The notes beneath the pieces were generated by a model. It did no database searches. It was not told the DNA's origin and saw only the letters and a list, made by a program, of their open reading frames with translations. Positions 1-6,789 of a stretch of 64,000 nucleotides of DNA are shown piece by piece. The stretch is taken from contig CAJTCG010000010.1 in the NCBI GenBank assembly GCA_910574635.1, positions 62,001-126,000 on the forward strand, written 5' to 3'. The first letter of the stretch is position 1. Every line of letters begins with the position of its first letter. Made by a program: the position numbers and the translations under genes. Origin of the DNA: Oscillospiraceae bacterium (GTDB lineage: Bacteria; Bacillota; Clostridia; Oscillospirales; Oscillospiraceae).

Positions 1-290
1 GCTCCGATGGTCAAAATGATCTCGTCGGGGGAGTACTTGAGGCCGTGGGCCCGCTCCTCAAATTTGGAGATGGCCTCCAGCATGTAGGGATAGCCGTTGC
101 CGGGGGGATAGTGGGTGTCGTTCCGGTCCAGGGCGGCCTTGGCGGCCTCCTTCACCACGTCCGGGGTGTTCTGGTCCGGCTCGCCGATGGTCAGGGCGCA
201 GGCGCCGGGGGTGTCCCGCACCAGGAAGGTGAAGCGGCGGATGCCGGACAGCTCCAGGCCCAGCACGGCGCGGTTTAAAGTCAGGTCCAT
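1..290 (-). CDS. PLP-dependent aminotransferase, N-terminal part (runs off left edge)
   Basis: The N-terminal 96 codons of a class I/II (aspartate-type) aminotransferase are visible; the rest lies outside the window. The start is ATG at 290, preceded by AAGGAG. The protein reads MDLTLNRAVLGLELSGIRRF and then ALTIGEPDQNTP and HYPPGNGYP. The GEPD and Y-P-x-G-x-G-x-P segments are typical of the N-terminal arm and substrate-binding loop of fold-type I aminotransferases. The PLP lysine is beyond the edge, so the substrate cannot be assigned. It sits downstream of a 25-codon ORF on the same strand and is probably transcribed separately, because a terminator-like hairpin lies between them. Confidence 0.85.
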   Translation of the reverse strand, partial: MDLTLNRAVLGLELSGIRRFTFLVRDTPGACALTIGEPDQNTPDVVKEAAKAALDRNDTHYPPGNGYPYMLEAISKFEERAHGLKYSPDEIILTIG

Positions 291-365
291 AGGGATCACG
301 CTCCTTCTTAAAGTACGAGACCAGTATAAGCGCGGCGCGGGAGCTTGTCAACGCGATAAAGCGAA

Positions 366-392
366 AAGGACGCCGCGAAAACGGCGCCCGGT
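366..392 (-). terminator. Rho-independent terminator-like hairpin
   Basis: Read on the minus strand, GGGCGCCG and CGGCGTCC pair (one G-T) around a TTTTCG loop, followed by TTTTCGC. It lies just after the stop of the 25-codon ORF and before the aminotransferase start. The U-tract is short, so termination may be partial. Confidence 0.5.
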
Positions 393-398
393 GGGGGT

Positions 399-476
399 TC
401 AGCGGTCGCTTGGAAGCCAGCGGTCCTGAAAGATCAGGTCGTCCACGTCCCCGGCGGCGGTTTTGAAGATGTTCAC
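399..476 (-). CDS. Possible 25-residue small protein
   Basis: A short reading frame starts with GTG at 476, seven bases after an AAGGAGG site, and ends with TGA at 399-401. The peptide begins MNIFKTAAGDVDDLIF and ends WLPSDR. It has no membrane segment or signal peptide and I do not recognise a family. Support is the very strong ribosome site, the terminator-like hairpin directly after it, and a separate terminator before it, so it looks like its own small transcription unit between the alcohol dehydrogenase and the aminotransferase. It could also be a leader peptide for the aminotransferase. Coding is unproven. Confidence 0.45.
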   Translation of the reverse strand: MNIFKTAAGDVDDLIFQDRWLPSDR

Positions 477-530
477 GGCAGGTCCTCCTTTTGTTTTTGA
501 GACTATTTGACAGTCTATGCGGGAGGAGGG

Positions 531-563
531 AAAAAGATTCCTCCCCCGGATCTCCGGGGGAGG
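531..563 (-). terminator. Strong terminator after the iron alcohol dehydrogenase
   Basis: On the minus strand CCTCCCCCGGA and TCCGGGGGAGG form a perfect 11-bp stem with a 2-base loop, followed by AATCTTTTTCC. It starts only 8 bases after the stop codon of the gene at 571 and ends the three-gene purine operon. Confidence 0.85.
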
Positions 564-570
564 AGGGGCC

Positions 571-1734
571 TTACAGGCTCATCTGGTAGATGCGGACGAT
601 GTCCTCCGCGCTGAGGGGGACGAAGGTTTTGTCAAATCCGGCGGTCCGGGCCTTCCGGGCCATCTCCGGGAAGTACTCCGGGCCGATGCCCAGCTCCGAC
701 AAGGTGGCGGGGAGGCCCAGGGAGGCAAAGAAGTCCCGGGTCTTTTGAATGGCGCGTTCCGCCAGCTCCCGGAGGGGCAGGGCGGGGTCCAGGCCCCAGA
801 CGGCGGTTCCGTACCGGGCGAAGCGGGCCTCGGTTTTCTCATTGAGCACGTAGCGCATCCAGTTCGGGGTCAGAATGGCCAGGCCCACGCCGTGGGTCAC
901 GTCGTAGAAGGCGGAGAGCTCATGCTCCATCCGGTGGACGCTCCAGGCCACAGGCTTGCCCATGTCCAAAAAGCCGTTGATGGCCCAGGCGGCGTTCCAC
1001 ATCAGGTTGGCCCGGGCCTCATAGTCGTCCGGGGTCTCGATGGCTTTGGGGCCGTACTTGACGCAGGAGCGGAGGATGGCCTCCGCCAGGCTCTCCGCCA
1101 GGTAGTTGTCCTCAATGGGGCTGAAATAGTTCTCGAAGGTGTGGGACATAATGTCCGCCGTGCCCGCGGCGGTCTGGGCGGCGGGGAGGGAATAGGTGTA
1201 GGTGGGGTCCAGAATGGACACGGCGGGGTAGCAGCAGGGCCCGGCGAAGGACTCCTTCTCGTTGGTTTCCGGGTTGGAAATGACGGCGATATTGTCCATC
1301 TCGGAGCCGGTGGCCGCCATGGTCAGCACGGTGAAGATGGGCAGGGCCCGCTCCGGCGTCAGCTTCTTGCCGGAGAAGTCCCAGGGGTCCCCGTCGTAGA
1401 GGGCCCCGGCGGCCACGCCCTTGGCGCAGTCGATGACGCTGCCGCCTCCCAGGGCCAGCACGCCGTCCAGCCCCTGCTCCCGGCAGAGGCGCACGCCCTC
1501 CCGCACCGTGGCGATGCGGGGATTGGGCTCCACGCCGGGGAGCTCGGCCCATTGGACATTGTGGGCCTTCAGCTGCGCGACGGCCGCGTCGAAGACGCCG
1601 TTGCGCTTGACGCTGCCCCTGCCGTAGACGACCAGCACCTTGCGGGCCCTGGCGGCAATTTCCGCTCCCAGCTTTTTGATCTGGCCCTCGCCGAAGTGGA
1701 CCACCGTGGGAATGGAGTAGGTAAAGTTTTTCAT
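571..1734 (-). CDS. Iron-containing alcohol dehydrogenase (BDH/YqhD-like)
   Basis: The 387-residue product belongs to the Fe-dependent (type III) alcohol dehydrogenases, which reduce aldehydes to alcohols with NAD(P)H in the cytoplasm. The nucleotide-binding GGGS stretch (ALGGGSVIDCAKG) is near residue 95. The metal ligands expected of the family are seen as D and H in GTADIMSHTFENYF and two more H in VHRMEHELSAFYDVTHG. The length is normal. Two adjacent ATGs exist (1737 and 1734); the second has better spacing from AGGAGG. It is the last gene of an operon with a purine deaminase-like enzyme and purine nucleoside phosphorylase, only 26 bp behind the former. That context would fit disposal of a sugar-derived aldehyde, but this is inference; it may simply be a general aldehyde reductase. 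Confidence 0.9.
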   Translation of the reverse strand: MKNFTYSIPTVVHFGEGQIKKLGAEIAARARKVLVVYGRGSVKRNGVFDAAVAQLKAHNVQWAELPGVEPNPRIATVREGVRLCREQGLDGVLALGGGSVIDCAKGVAAGALYDGDPWDFSGKKLTPERALPIFTVLTMAATGSEMDNIAVISNPETNEKESFAGPCCYPAVSILDPTYTYSLPAAQTAAGTADIMSHTFENYFSPIEDNYLAESLAEAILRSCVKYGPKAIETPDDYEARANLMWNAAWAINGFLDMGKPVAWSVHRMEHELSAFYDVTHGVGLAILTPNWMRYVLNEKTEARFARYGTAVWGLDPALPLRELAERAIQKTRDFFASLGLPATLSELGIGPEYFPEMARKARTAGFDKTFVPLSAEDIVRIYQMSL

Positions 1735-1760
1735 CATGCCCTCCTGTCGGTTTTTGTTCG

Positions 1761-3059
1761 TCAGCCGTGCAGCCGCCTGGCGGCGGCATTAGCCTCATAC
1801 AGGATTTTGTCCGCGTCCAGGGTCAAAAATTCGCCGTTTTCATAGAGGATTTTCCCGTCCACCATGGTCATCACCACGTCGCTGCCCTGGGCGGAGTAGA
1901 CCGCCAGGGCCATGGGGTCGAAATTGGGGACCATGTGGGGCGTGGTCAGGTCCAGAGCAATGATATCCGCCTTTTTGCCCACGGCCAGCTCGCCGGTGTC
2001 CTCCCGGCCCTGGAGCTTCGCCCCGTGACGGGTGGCCATGGCCAGGAGCTGGGCTGGCTTTAAAATGGTGGGGTCCCGGTGGTAGCCGTTGTGGAGAACG
2101 GCGGCCAGGTGGAGCTCCTCCAGCATGTTCAAATTGTTGTTGCTGGCGGCCCCGTCGGTGCCCAGGGTGACGTTCAGCCCCAGGTCCAGCATCCGCTGGA
2201 TGGGGGCGAAGCCGCTGCCCAGCTTCATGTTGCTGGTGGGGTTGTGGATGGGGCTCACGCCCTTTTCCAGCATCAGGGCCATGTCCTCCTCCGTCACAAA
2301 GACGCAGTGGGCGGCGGCGGTGGGGCAGTCGAAGGTCCCCAGGTCATAGAACCACTTGGCCGGGGTCTTGCCGTATTTCTCCACGCACTCGTCGTGCTCC
2401 TTTTTCGTCTCGGAGAGGTGGATGTGCATCCGGCCCCCCAGGGCCTTGCAGTCCGCGCTGTAGGGGCCCACGATGTGCTCGAAGCAGGTGTATTCCGCGT
2501 GGACGGAGAAGTCGATGCGGACCCGGCCGTCCCCCGCGCCGTGGAAATCCTGGAAGAGCTGGATGGATTCCCTGGCCCGGAAGTTCCCGGCGTAGGACTC
2601 GTTCTTGTCAAAGCACTGAACGGGGCGGCTGATGTTGGCCTTGATGCCGCAGGCCAGGGCGTTTTCCACGGCGGTCTGAGGCTCAAAATACATGTCGGAA
2701 TAGCTGGTGGTGCCGGTGGAGATCATCTCCAGCAGGGCCAGCTGGTTGCCAAGCCGGATGTCCTCCGCCGTCAGCTTGTCCTCGATGGGCATGATTTTCC
2801 CGAAGAGCCACTCCTGGAGGCTCAGGTCGCTGCCCACGCCCCGGAGCAGCACCATGGGGCTGTGGCCGTGGCAGTTGATAAGGCCCGGCAGCAGCAGCCG
2901 GCCGGACAGGTCCTTCTCCCGGTCATAGGCGGCCCGGGGCTTTTCCGTCCCGATGTAGTCGATGGTATCCCCGTCCACGCCCAGATAGGCGTTTTCCAGG
3001 CAACGGAAGCCCGCCCCCCCGGCGGCGAGGATGCCGCAGTGTTTCAGCAGCAGCTTCAT
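1761..3059 (-). CDS. Amidohydrolase, S-adenosylhomocysteine/methylthioadenosine deaminase-like
   Basis: A 432-residue metal-dependent hydrolase of the amidohydrolase superfamily (ATZ/TRZ, MtaD-like). Seen are the first metal motif NCHGHSPM near residue 63, the MtaD-type LSLQEWLFGKI segment, the third ligand in HIHLSETKKEH, AAHCVF, and the metal aspartate in LGTDGAASNNNLNM. Family members deaminate adenosine-like nucleosides or other purines such as 8-oxoguanine in the cytoplasm. The start ATG follows AGGAGG by ten bases. It lies 19 bp after a purine nucleoside phosphorylase gene, which would act on the inosine-type product, so purine or SAH/MTA salvage is the likely role. The exact substrate cannot be told from sequence alone. 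Confidence 0.85.
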   Translation of the reverse strand: MKLLLKHCGILAAGGAGFRCLENAYLGVDGDTIDYIGTEKPRAAYDREKDLSGRLLLPGLINCHGHSPMVLLRGVGSDLSLQEWLFGKIMPIEDKLTAEDIRLGNQLALLEMISTGTTSYSDMYFEPQTAVENALACGIKANISRPVQCFDKNESYAGNFRARESIQLFQDFHGAGDGRVRIDFSVHAEYTCFEHIVGPYSADCKALGGRMHIHLSETKKEHDECVEKYGKTPAKWFYDLGTFDCPTAAAHCVFVTEEDMALMLEKGVSPIHNPTSNMKLGSGFAPIQRMLDLGLNVTLGTDGAASNNNLNMLEELHLAAVLHNGYHRDPTILKPAQLLAMATRHGAKLQGREDTGELAVGKKADIIALDLTTPHMVPNFDPMALAVYSAQGSDVVMTMVDGKILYENGEFLTLDADKILYEANAAARRLHG

Positions 3060-3078
3060 AAGGTCGTTTCCTCCTGTT

Positions 3079-3900
3079 TCAAATGGCGGCTATGATGGTT
3101 TTCATGTATTCGCTGAAGGGCCCGGCGATGGCTTCCGCCGTCTCGTCCACCTCTTCGCCGCTCAGGGGCCGGTCCAGCACGCCCGCCGCCATGTTGGTGA
3201 TGACGGACAGGGCCAGCAGGGGAAGCCCGCAGTGGGCGGCGGTGAGGGCTTCGGTGACGGTGGACATGCCCGCGGCGTCCGCCCCCAGGACGCGGGCGGC
3301 CCGGATTTCCGCCGGGGTTTCGAACTGGGGGCCGGGGAAGAACATGTAGGTTCCCTCATGAACCCGGAGGGAAGAGTCCTTGGCACAGTCCAGGGCCAGG
3401 ACCCGGAGCTTGGGCGTGTACATCCGGGAGACGTCGAAGAACCGGGGGCCGAAGTCCTCCGCGTTGGCCCCCCGGAGGGGGCTGTCCCCGTTGAGCTTGA
3501 TGTGGTCCCGGATGACCATCACGTCTCCGGGGCGGTAGTCCGTGTTGACGCCCCCGGCGGCGTTGGTGAGGACGAGGGTCCTGACGCCCAGCAGCTTCAG
3601 CACCCGGACGGGAATGACCAGCTCCTCAAAGGAGTAGCCCTCATAGGAGTGAAAGCGGCCGGACATGCAGACAACCCGTCTGCCCGCCACGGTGCCGAAG
3701 ATCAGCTTCCCGGCGTGGGAGGCCACGGTGGAGAGCAGAAAGTGGGGGATGTCGGCGTAGTCCACTTCCACCGGGTCCTGGATGGCCTGGGCGAAGGGCC
3801 CCAGGCAGGAGCCCAGAACGACGCCGATTTCGGGGGTAAGGTCCGTTTTCGTCCGCAGGAAATCTGCGGAGGACTGGAAGTATTCGCGGGTGTAAGCCAT
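3079..3900 (-). CDS. Purine nucleoside phosphorylase (trimeric, PunA type)
   Basis: This 273-residue enzyme cleaves inosine or guanosine with phosphate to the base and ribose-1-phosphate. Visible family marks are GVVLGSCLGPF near the N-terminus, the MSGRFHSYEGYS phosphate/ribose segment, LTNAAGGVN, and the GPQFETPAEIRA plus AAGMSTVTE purine-site stretch. I chose ATG 3900 because AGGAGG sits 11 bases upstream; an in-frame GTG at 3912 overlaps that ribosome site and is unlikely. It is the first gene of the operon with the deaminase-like amidohydrolase and the iron alcohol dehydrogenase and has a clear promoter just upstream. Confidence 0.93.
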   Translation of the reverse strand: MAYTREYFQSSADFLRTKTDLTPEIGVVLGSCLGPFAQAIQDPVEVDYADIPHFLLSTVASHAGKLIFGTVAGRRVVCMSGRFHSYEGYSFEELVIPVRVLKLLGVRTLVLTNAAGGVNTDYRPGDVMVIRDHIKLNGDSPLRGANAEDFGPRFFDVSRMYTPKLRVLALDCAKDSSLRVHEGTYMFFPGPQFETPAEIRAARVLGADAAGMSTVTEALTAAHCGLPLLALSVITNMAAGVLDRPLSGEEVDETAEAIAGPFSEYMKTIIAAI

Positions 3901-3932
3901 AGGCTGAACCACCTCCTGACAGTATCAGCCTA

Positions 3933-3961
3933 ATTTTACCACAGGTCTATTTTGGTGTCAA
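3933..3961 (-). promoter_or_regulatory. Housekeeping sigma promoter of the purine salvage operon
   Basis: On the minus strand a perfect TTGACA (3961-3956) is separated by 17 bp from TAAAAT (3938-3933), about 33 bp before the start codon of the phosphorylase. No obvious operator or riboswitch structure was seen between it and the gene. Confidence 0.8.
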
Positions 3962-4110
3962 TCGGACAGACCCGTTCCTCTTTTCACACAAGGCGTTTGG
4001 TGGTATACTGACGCTGTTCAAGGACGCGGGGGGGTCGTTCATGACAAAAATCCGGCGTTTCAAAACGGCGGGCTTATCCCGCCGCCCTATTTCTGCTGCG
4101 CTGTAAACTG

Positions 4111-4359
4111 GTGATGATGACGCCTCGTTTCGTGGTCTGCGGCGCTTTTACGGTGGAGGCCTTCGATTACCTGGTGAAGCCCCCGGATTCCGCCCGGCCC
4201 CGCCGGACCCTGGAGGACCTGGAGCGGCGGCGCTCCCCCGAGACGGACGAGGCCAAGGCCCGGGACCTGGAATGTCAGCTGGCCCAGGTGGACAGTGAGC
4301 TGAGTCAGAAGGACAACGACGCCTGCCGCCGCCAGCACACGAAGTTTACAAACGGCTGA
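4111..4359 (+). pseudogene. Response-regulator-like fragment
   Basis: The 82-codon frame contains FTVEAFDYLVKPPDSAR, which resembles the end of a CheY-like receiver domain of the LytTR/AgrA type (A-F-DYL-KP with the conserved lysine). The phosphoacceptor half and the expected output domain are missing. The remainder is a short charged stretch (EAKARDLECQLAQVDSEL) that could be coiled coil. A TATACT -10-like box at about 3994 lies upstream with no good -35. I take it as a broken remnant. The bases between 3962 and 4110 hold no gene I can recognise. Confidence 0.4.
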
Positions 4360-4409
4360 GCGCATCAAAAACGTGCTGCCTGAAAGCGCATGGATCGGAA
4401 ACGAGCTGC

Positions 4410-4436
4410 GAGAGAAACCCCTCGGGGGGTTCTCTC
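4410..4436. repeat. GC-rich hairpin inside the IS graveyard
   Basis: GAGAGAA and TTCTCTC pair around an ACCCC/GGGGG inner stem. There is no T-run on the plus strand. It lies just before the IS1182-like fragment and may be an old terminator or an IS end. Confidence 0.45.
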
Positions 4437-4517
4437 GTCAGCCTGTCGAAAAAGTCAGCCGTAGGGCAGACATTTTCGTGTGGAAGTAGTAAAATAGGAC
4501 AGGGAGATAAAGGATGC

Positions 4518-4868
4518 TGGAGCGAGGGGCGGAACAGTATTGACCCGGCAGTACTGTTCAAGATCGTGCTGCTTCAGCATCTGGATGGGAACATCTCGCT
4601 GCGCGGGACATTGCGCAGGGCACAGACAGATGTAGCGTACCGATGGTTTTTGAGATATACATTGAGCGAGGAACTGCCTCACTTCTCCACCGTGAGCTAT
4701 AACTTCCGGCACCGTTTCACCCAAGAAACGATAGAGGCGGTATTCCGCTGGATCTTGGAGGAGGCGGGCAGCGCGGGGATGCTGACCCCGGCGGCTGTAT
4801 TTATAGACGGGACAAACATCAAAGCCAGCGCAAATCTGAACAAGGCCCAATCAGGCAGCCCGGTATGA
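4518..4868 (+). pseudogene. IS1182-family transposase remnant
   Basis: The frame reads DPAVLFKIVLLQHLDGN, then VAYRWFLRYTLSEELPHFST, VSYNFRHRFTQ and AVFIDGTNIKASANLNK. This is the N-terminal half of IS1182-type DDE transposases, including the FIDGT stretch that carries the first catalytic aspartate. The real N-terminus and the whole C-terminal half with the remaining catalytic residues are absent. The frame stops at 4866-4868 where an unrelated IS256-type piece begins, so it cannot be active. Confidence 0.8.
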
Positions 4869-5090
4869 GCGAAATGAGGCTCGCCAGGGGTACCGCAGTG
4901 GTCACTACAGCCGAAACCTTACCACCACCTCTGGCGATGTTACGCTCCATGTGCCCCGCCTGAAGGGAGTCTCTTTTGAAACGGCCATTATAGAGCGCTA
5001 TCGGAGCGCTATCGCCGGCGTGAAAGCAGTGTGGAGGAAGCTCTCATCGAAATGTACCTGGCTGGTGTCTCGGTGCGCAGGGTAGTTGAT
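4864..5090 (+). pseudogene. IS256/Mutator-family transposase remnant
   Basis: From 4864 the sequence encodes YERNEARQGYRSGHYSRNLT, TTSGDVTLHVPRLKGVSFET and AIIERYR, which is the N-terminal region of IS256-type transposases. At about 5000-5012 a short duplicated stretch (cgctatcggag) shifts the frame; the other frame continues with RRESSVEEALIEMYLAGVSV, exactly the next family segment. The piece ends near 5090 without the catalytic core, so it is dead. Confidence 0.8.
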
Positions 5091-5099
5091 GAAGGGGAT

Positions 5100-5180
5100 C
5101 TTCAGGGTTGCTACTGTTTGCGCATCGTGGGTCTGTTCATATGCCTCTACCAGTAGTCTTCGCGCCTCGCTGTGTAACAT
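5100..5180 (-). pseudogene. IS630-like transposase N-terminal remnant
   Basis: On the minus strand a frame starting at 5180 encodes MLHSEARRLLVEAYEQTHDA, which resembles the first helix of IS630-type transposases or a related helix-turn-helix. It runs into unrelated sequence near the IS256 fragment after about 27 residues. It is short, so the family assignment is tentative. Confidence 0.4.
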
Positions 5181-5306
5181 TGCTATCACCTTCTGATTAC
5201 ATTCTACACCTTTAGTCAATTCACTGCTATTTTATTGGATTGCTATAGGGCACATAGACGCTTATCAAAGGTCACAAAAAGCGCTGCAGCTGCGAAAATC
5301 CATTTT

Positions 5307-5594
5307 TTATCTTTTCGCAAATAAACCTACGGGGTCGCACGTTTCCAGTATTGCGTCAATTTCGGCGTTATCGCTGATCAACCGCCATCGCTGGCCCTGC
5401 TTCGTCTCCCAAATAATTCGTGCCGGAGTCCAGGCCAATTCTCCACTGCCGGGGTCAGGAATCAATACTTCCATCTCGTCCCCGTCTTTCATCTGCGTCC
5501 CCTTGAATACCACCGCTTCATGCTCAACGTCATATCTGAGCTGACAAATCACGAAAACCATCCTTTCTTTTGTTTGTCCTCTTACGCGCTCCAA
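5307..5594 (-). CDS. Small hypothetical protein, DUF5348-like
   Basis: A 95-codon frame encodes a small soluble protein with YDVEHEAVVFKGTQMKDGDE and WTPARIIWETKQGQRWRLIS. The pattern of a short beta-rich domain with G-x-x-M-E-V-L followed by W-x-P-x-R-I resembles DUF5348 proteins often found on mobile elements; this is pattern memory, not a search. The start is uncertain: TTG 5594 lies 3 bp after the isochorismatase-like gene, and an ATG at 5561 sits directly behind AGAAAGG. Base composition is more AT-rich than the flanking genes, as for its neighbour, suggesting shared acquisition. Confidence 0.55.
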   Translation of the reverse strand: MERVRGQTKERMVFVICQLRYDVEHEAVVFKGTQMKDGDEMEVLIPDPGSGELAWTPARIIWETKQGQRWRLISDNAEIDAILETCDPVGLFAKR

Positions 5595-5597
5595 CGA

Positions 5598-6137
5598 TCA
5601 CTTCACAATTTTTTGAATTGCCCTGCTGGTAAGATTTCCAGCCTCTTTCTGCAACTCAAACAGGATTGCCTCGTAAGTAGTCAACAGCCCCCCCTCCTGC
5701 CTGATACGTTCCAGTGCCATTTCATAGTCGCCGCGCTTACGGCTGGAAACGCAGTCCGCAACCAGATAGGGTTGATAGCCATTTGCCTTCAGATCCAATG
5801 CCGTCTGAAGCACGCAAACATGACTCTCAATACCGCATACCACAACATAAGGCTTTTCCTCGGGGAACGGCAAGACTTCTCTCAGCTTGGGGTAAGCACT
5901 GTAGGAAAGCTTTTCCAGATAGTCTTTTGTTCCAGCTGCCCGGCAGATTTCAGGAACCGTCGCGCCGAGTCCTTTCGTATATTGCTGTGTCAAATATATG
6001 GGGATTTCAAGTGTTTTCAGGCCGTTCAGCAGTTTTGTGGAATTTTCGATTAACTGCTCGCTTTCAAAAACAGCGGGAAGTATCTTTTCCTGATAGTCGA
6101 TACAGACAGCCGCCGTCTTTTCCCGTTCAATTCTCAT
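5598..6137 (-). CDS. Isochorismatase-family cysteine hydrolase
   Basis: The 179-residue protein has the fold marks of isochorismatase/nicotinamidase-like hydrolases: an N-terminal VCIDYQEKI with the catalytic aspartate, LTQQYTKGLG, and VVCGIESHVCVLQTALDL carrying the nucleophilic cysteine. Members such as YcaC hydrolyse small amides or act on unknown substrates. ATG 6137 was chosen because AGGAG lies eight bases before it; the open frame extends 15 codons further up without a ribosome site. It precedes the DUF5348-like gene by only 3 bp. Composition is more AT-rich than the flanks, consistent with transfer. The substrate is unknown. Confidence 0.85.
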   Translation of the reverse strand: MRIEREKTAAVCIDYQEKILPAVFESEQLIENSTKLLNGLKTLEIPIYLTQQYTKGLGATVPEICRAAGTKDYLEKLSYSAYPKLREVLPFPEEKPYVVVCGIESHVCVLQTALDLKANGYQPYLVADCVSSRKRGDYEMALERIRQEGGLLTTYEAILFELQKEAGNLTSRAIQKIVK

Positions 6138-6170
6138 CGCATGCTCTCCTATGATAAGTTTCAAGGTCTG

Positions 6171-6212
6171 AAGCTGTACCAACAGGCGGTAACGCGCAGG
6201 TTGGTACAGCTT
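6171..6212 (+). terminator. Terminator-like inverted repeat with T-run
   Basis: AAGCTGTACCAAC and GTTGGTACAGCTT form a perfect 13-bp stem around a 16-base loop, followed on the plus strand by TTTTTAATAG. No plus-strand gene ends here; it lies just upstream of the minus-strand isochorismatase-like gene, so it may be an operator, an element end or an orphan terminator. No gene is seen in 6213-6323. Confidence 0.5.
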
Positions 6213-6323
6213 TTTAATAGGGTTCTATACCGGCAAGCTTGGAAATGCCTTGATACAATACCTGTTGGACGCTGCCGCTCCGGAAGGCACCGCAAAGAGG
6301 TTATATAGACGATGCTTACTTTT

Positions 6324-6755
6324 TCAGCGCATCGCCAGCGTCACATCTCCGGAAGCGGCCAATTCTCCCCCCACATAGACATTGGCGGAACAGGTAGCAA
6401 TGGCCTTTTCCTGACGCTCAGAAGCCATAACCGCTTGAATCTCCAAGGTGTCTCCAGGAAGAATCTTCCGGCGGAACCGCACTTTATCGATCCCCAGAAA
6501 CAGGGGGATTTTCCCGGCGTAGCGGGGCAGGGACAGCAACAGGATATCCGCCGCTTGGGCCATGCACTCCACAGAGTACACGCCGGGCAGCACCGGCTCG
6601 CCGGGGAAATGGCCCTTGAAAATTTCCCGGCCGGGGTCCACATAAAACTTGGCAGTGATATGCTCGCCGGGCTCCAGGTCCTCTACGGTGTCCACCAGCA
6701 GCATGGGAGTCCGGTGGGGAATCGTGGCCATCACAGCCTCATGGTCCAATTTCAT
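6324..6755 (-). CDS. FabZ-like 3-hydroxyacyl-ACP/CoA dehydratase
   Basis: A 143-residue single hot-dog-fold dehydratase of the FabZ type. Seen are HRTPMLLVDTV, GHFPGEPVLPGVYSVECMAQ with the family catalytic histidine (first GH) and glutamate (VECMAQ). It would interconvert 3-hydroxyacyl and trans-2-enoyl thioesters. The start ATG 6755 follows AAAGGTG. It is the second gene of a two-gene unit, 34 bp after the zinc alcohol dehydrogenase, and not inside a fatty-acid synthesis cluster. That context and the sigma-54 promoter of the unit suggest a role on CoA esters in the neighbouring hydroxyacyl-CoA pathway rather than in lipid synthesis; this is inference. Confidence 0.85.
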   Translation of the reverse strand: MKLDHEAVMATIPHRTPMLLVDTVEDLEPGEHITAKFYVDPGREIFKGHFPGEPVLPGVYSVECMAQAADILLLSLPRYAGKIPLFLGIDKVRFRRKILPGDTLEIQAVMASERQEKAIATCSANVYVGGELAASGDVTLAMR

Positions 6756-6789
6756 ACTTATATCACCTTTCTTTAAATATAGATCCACC

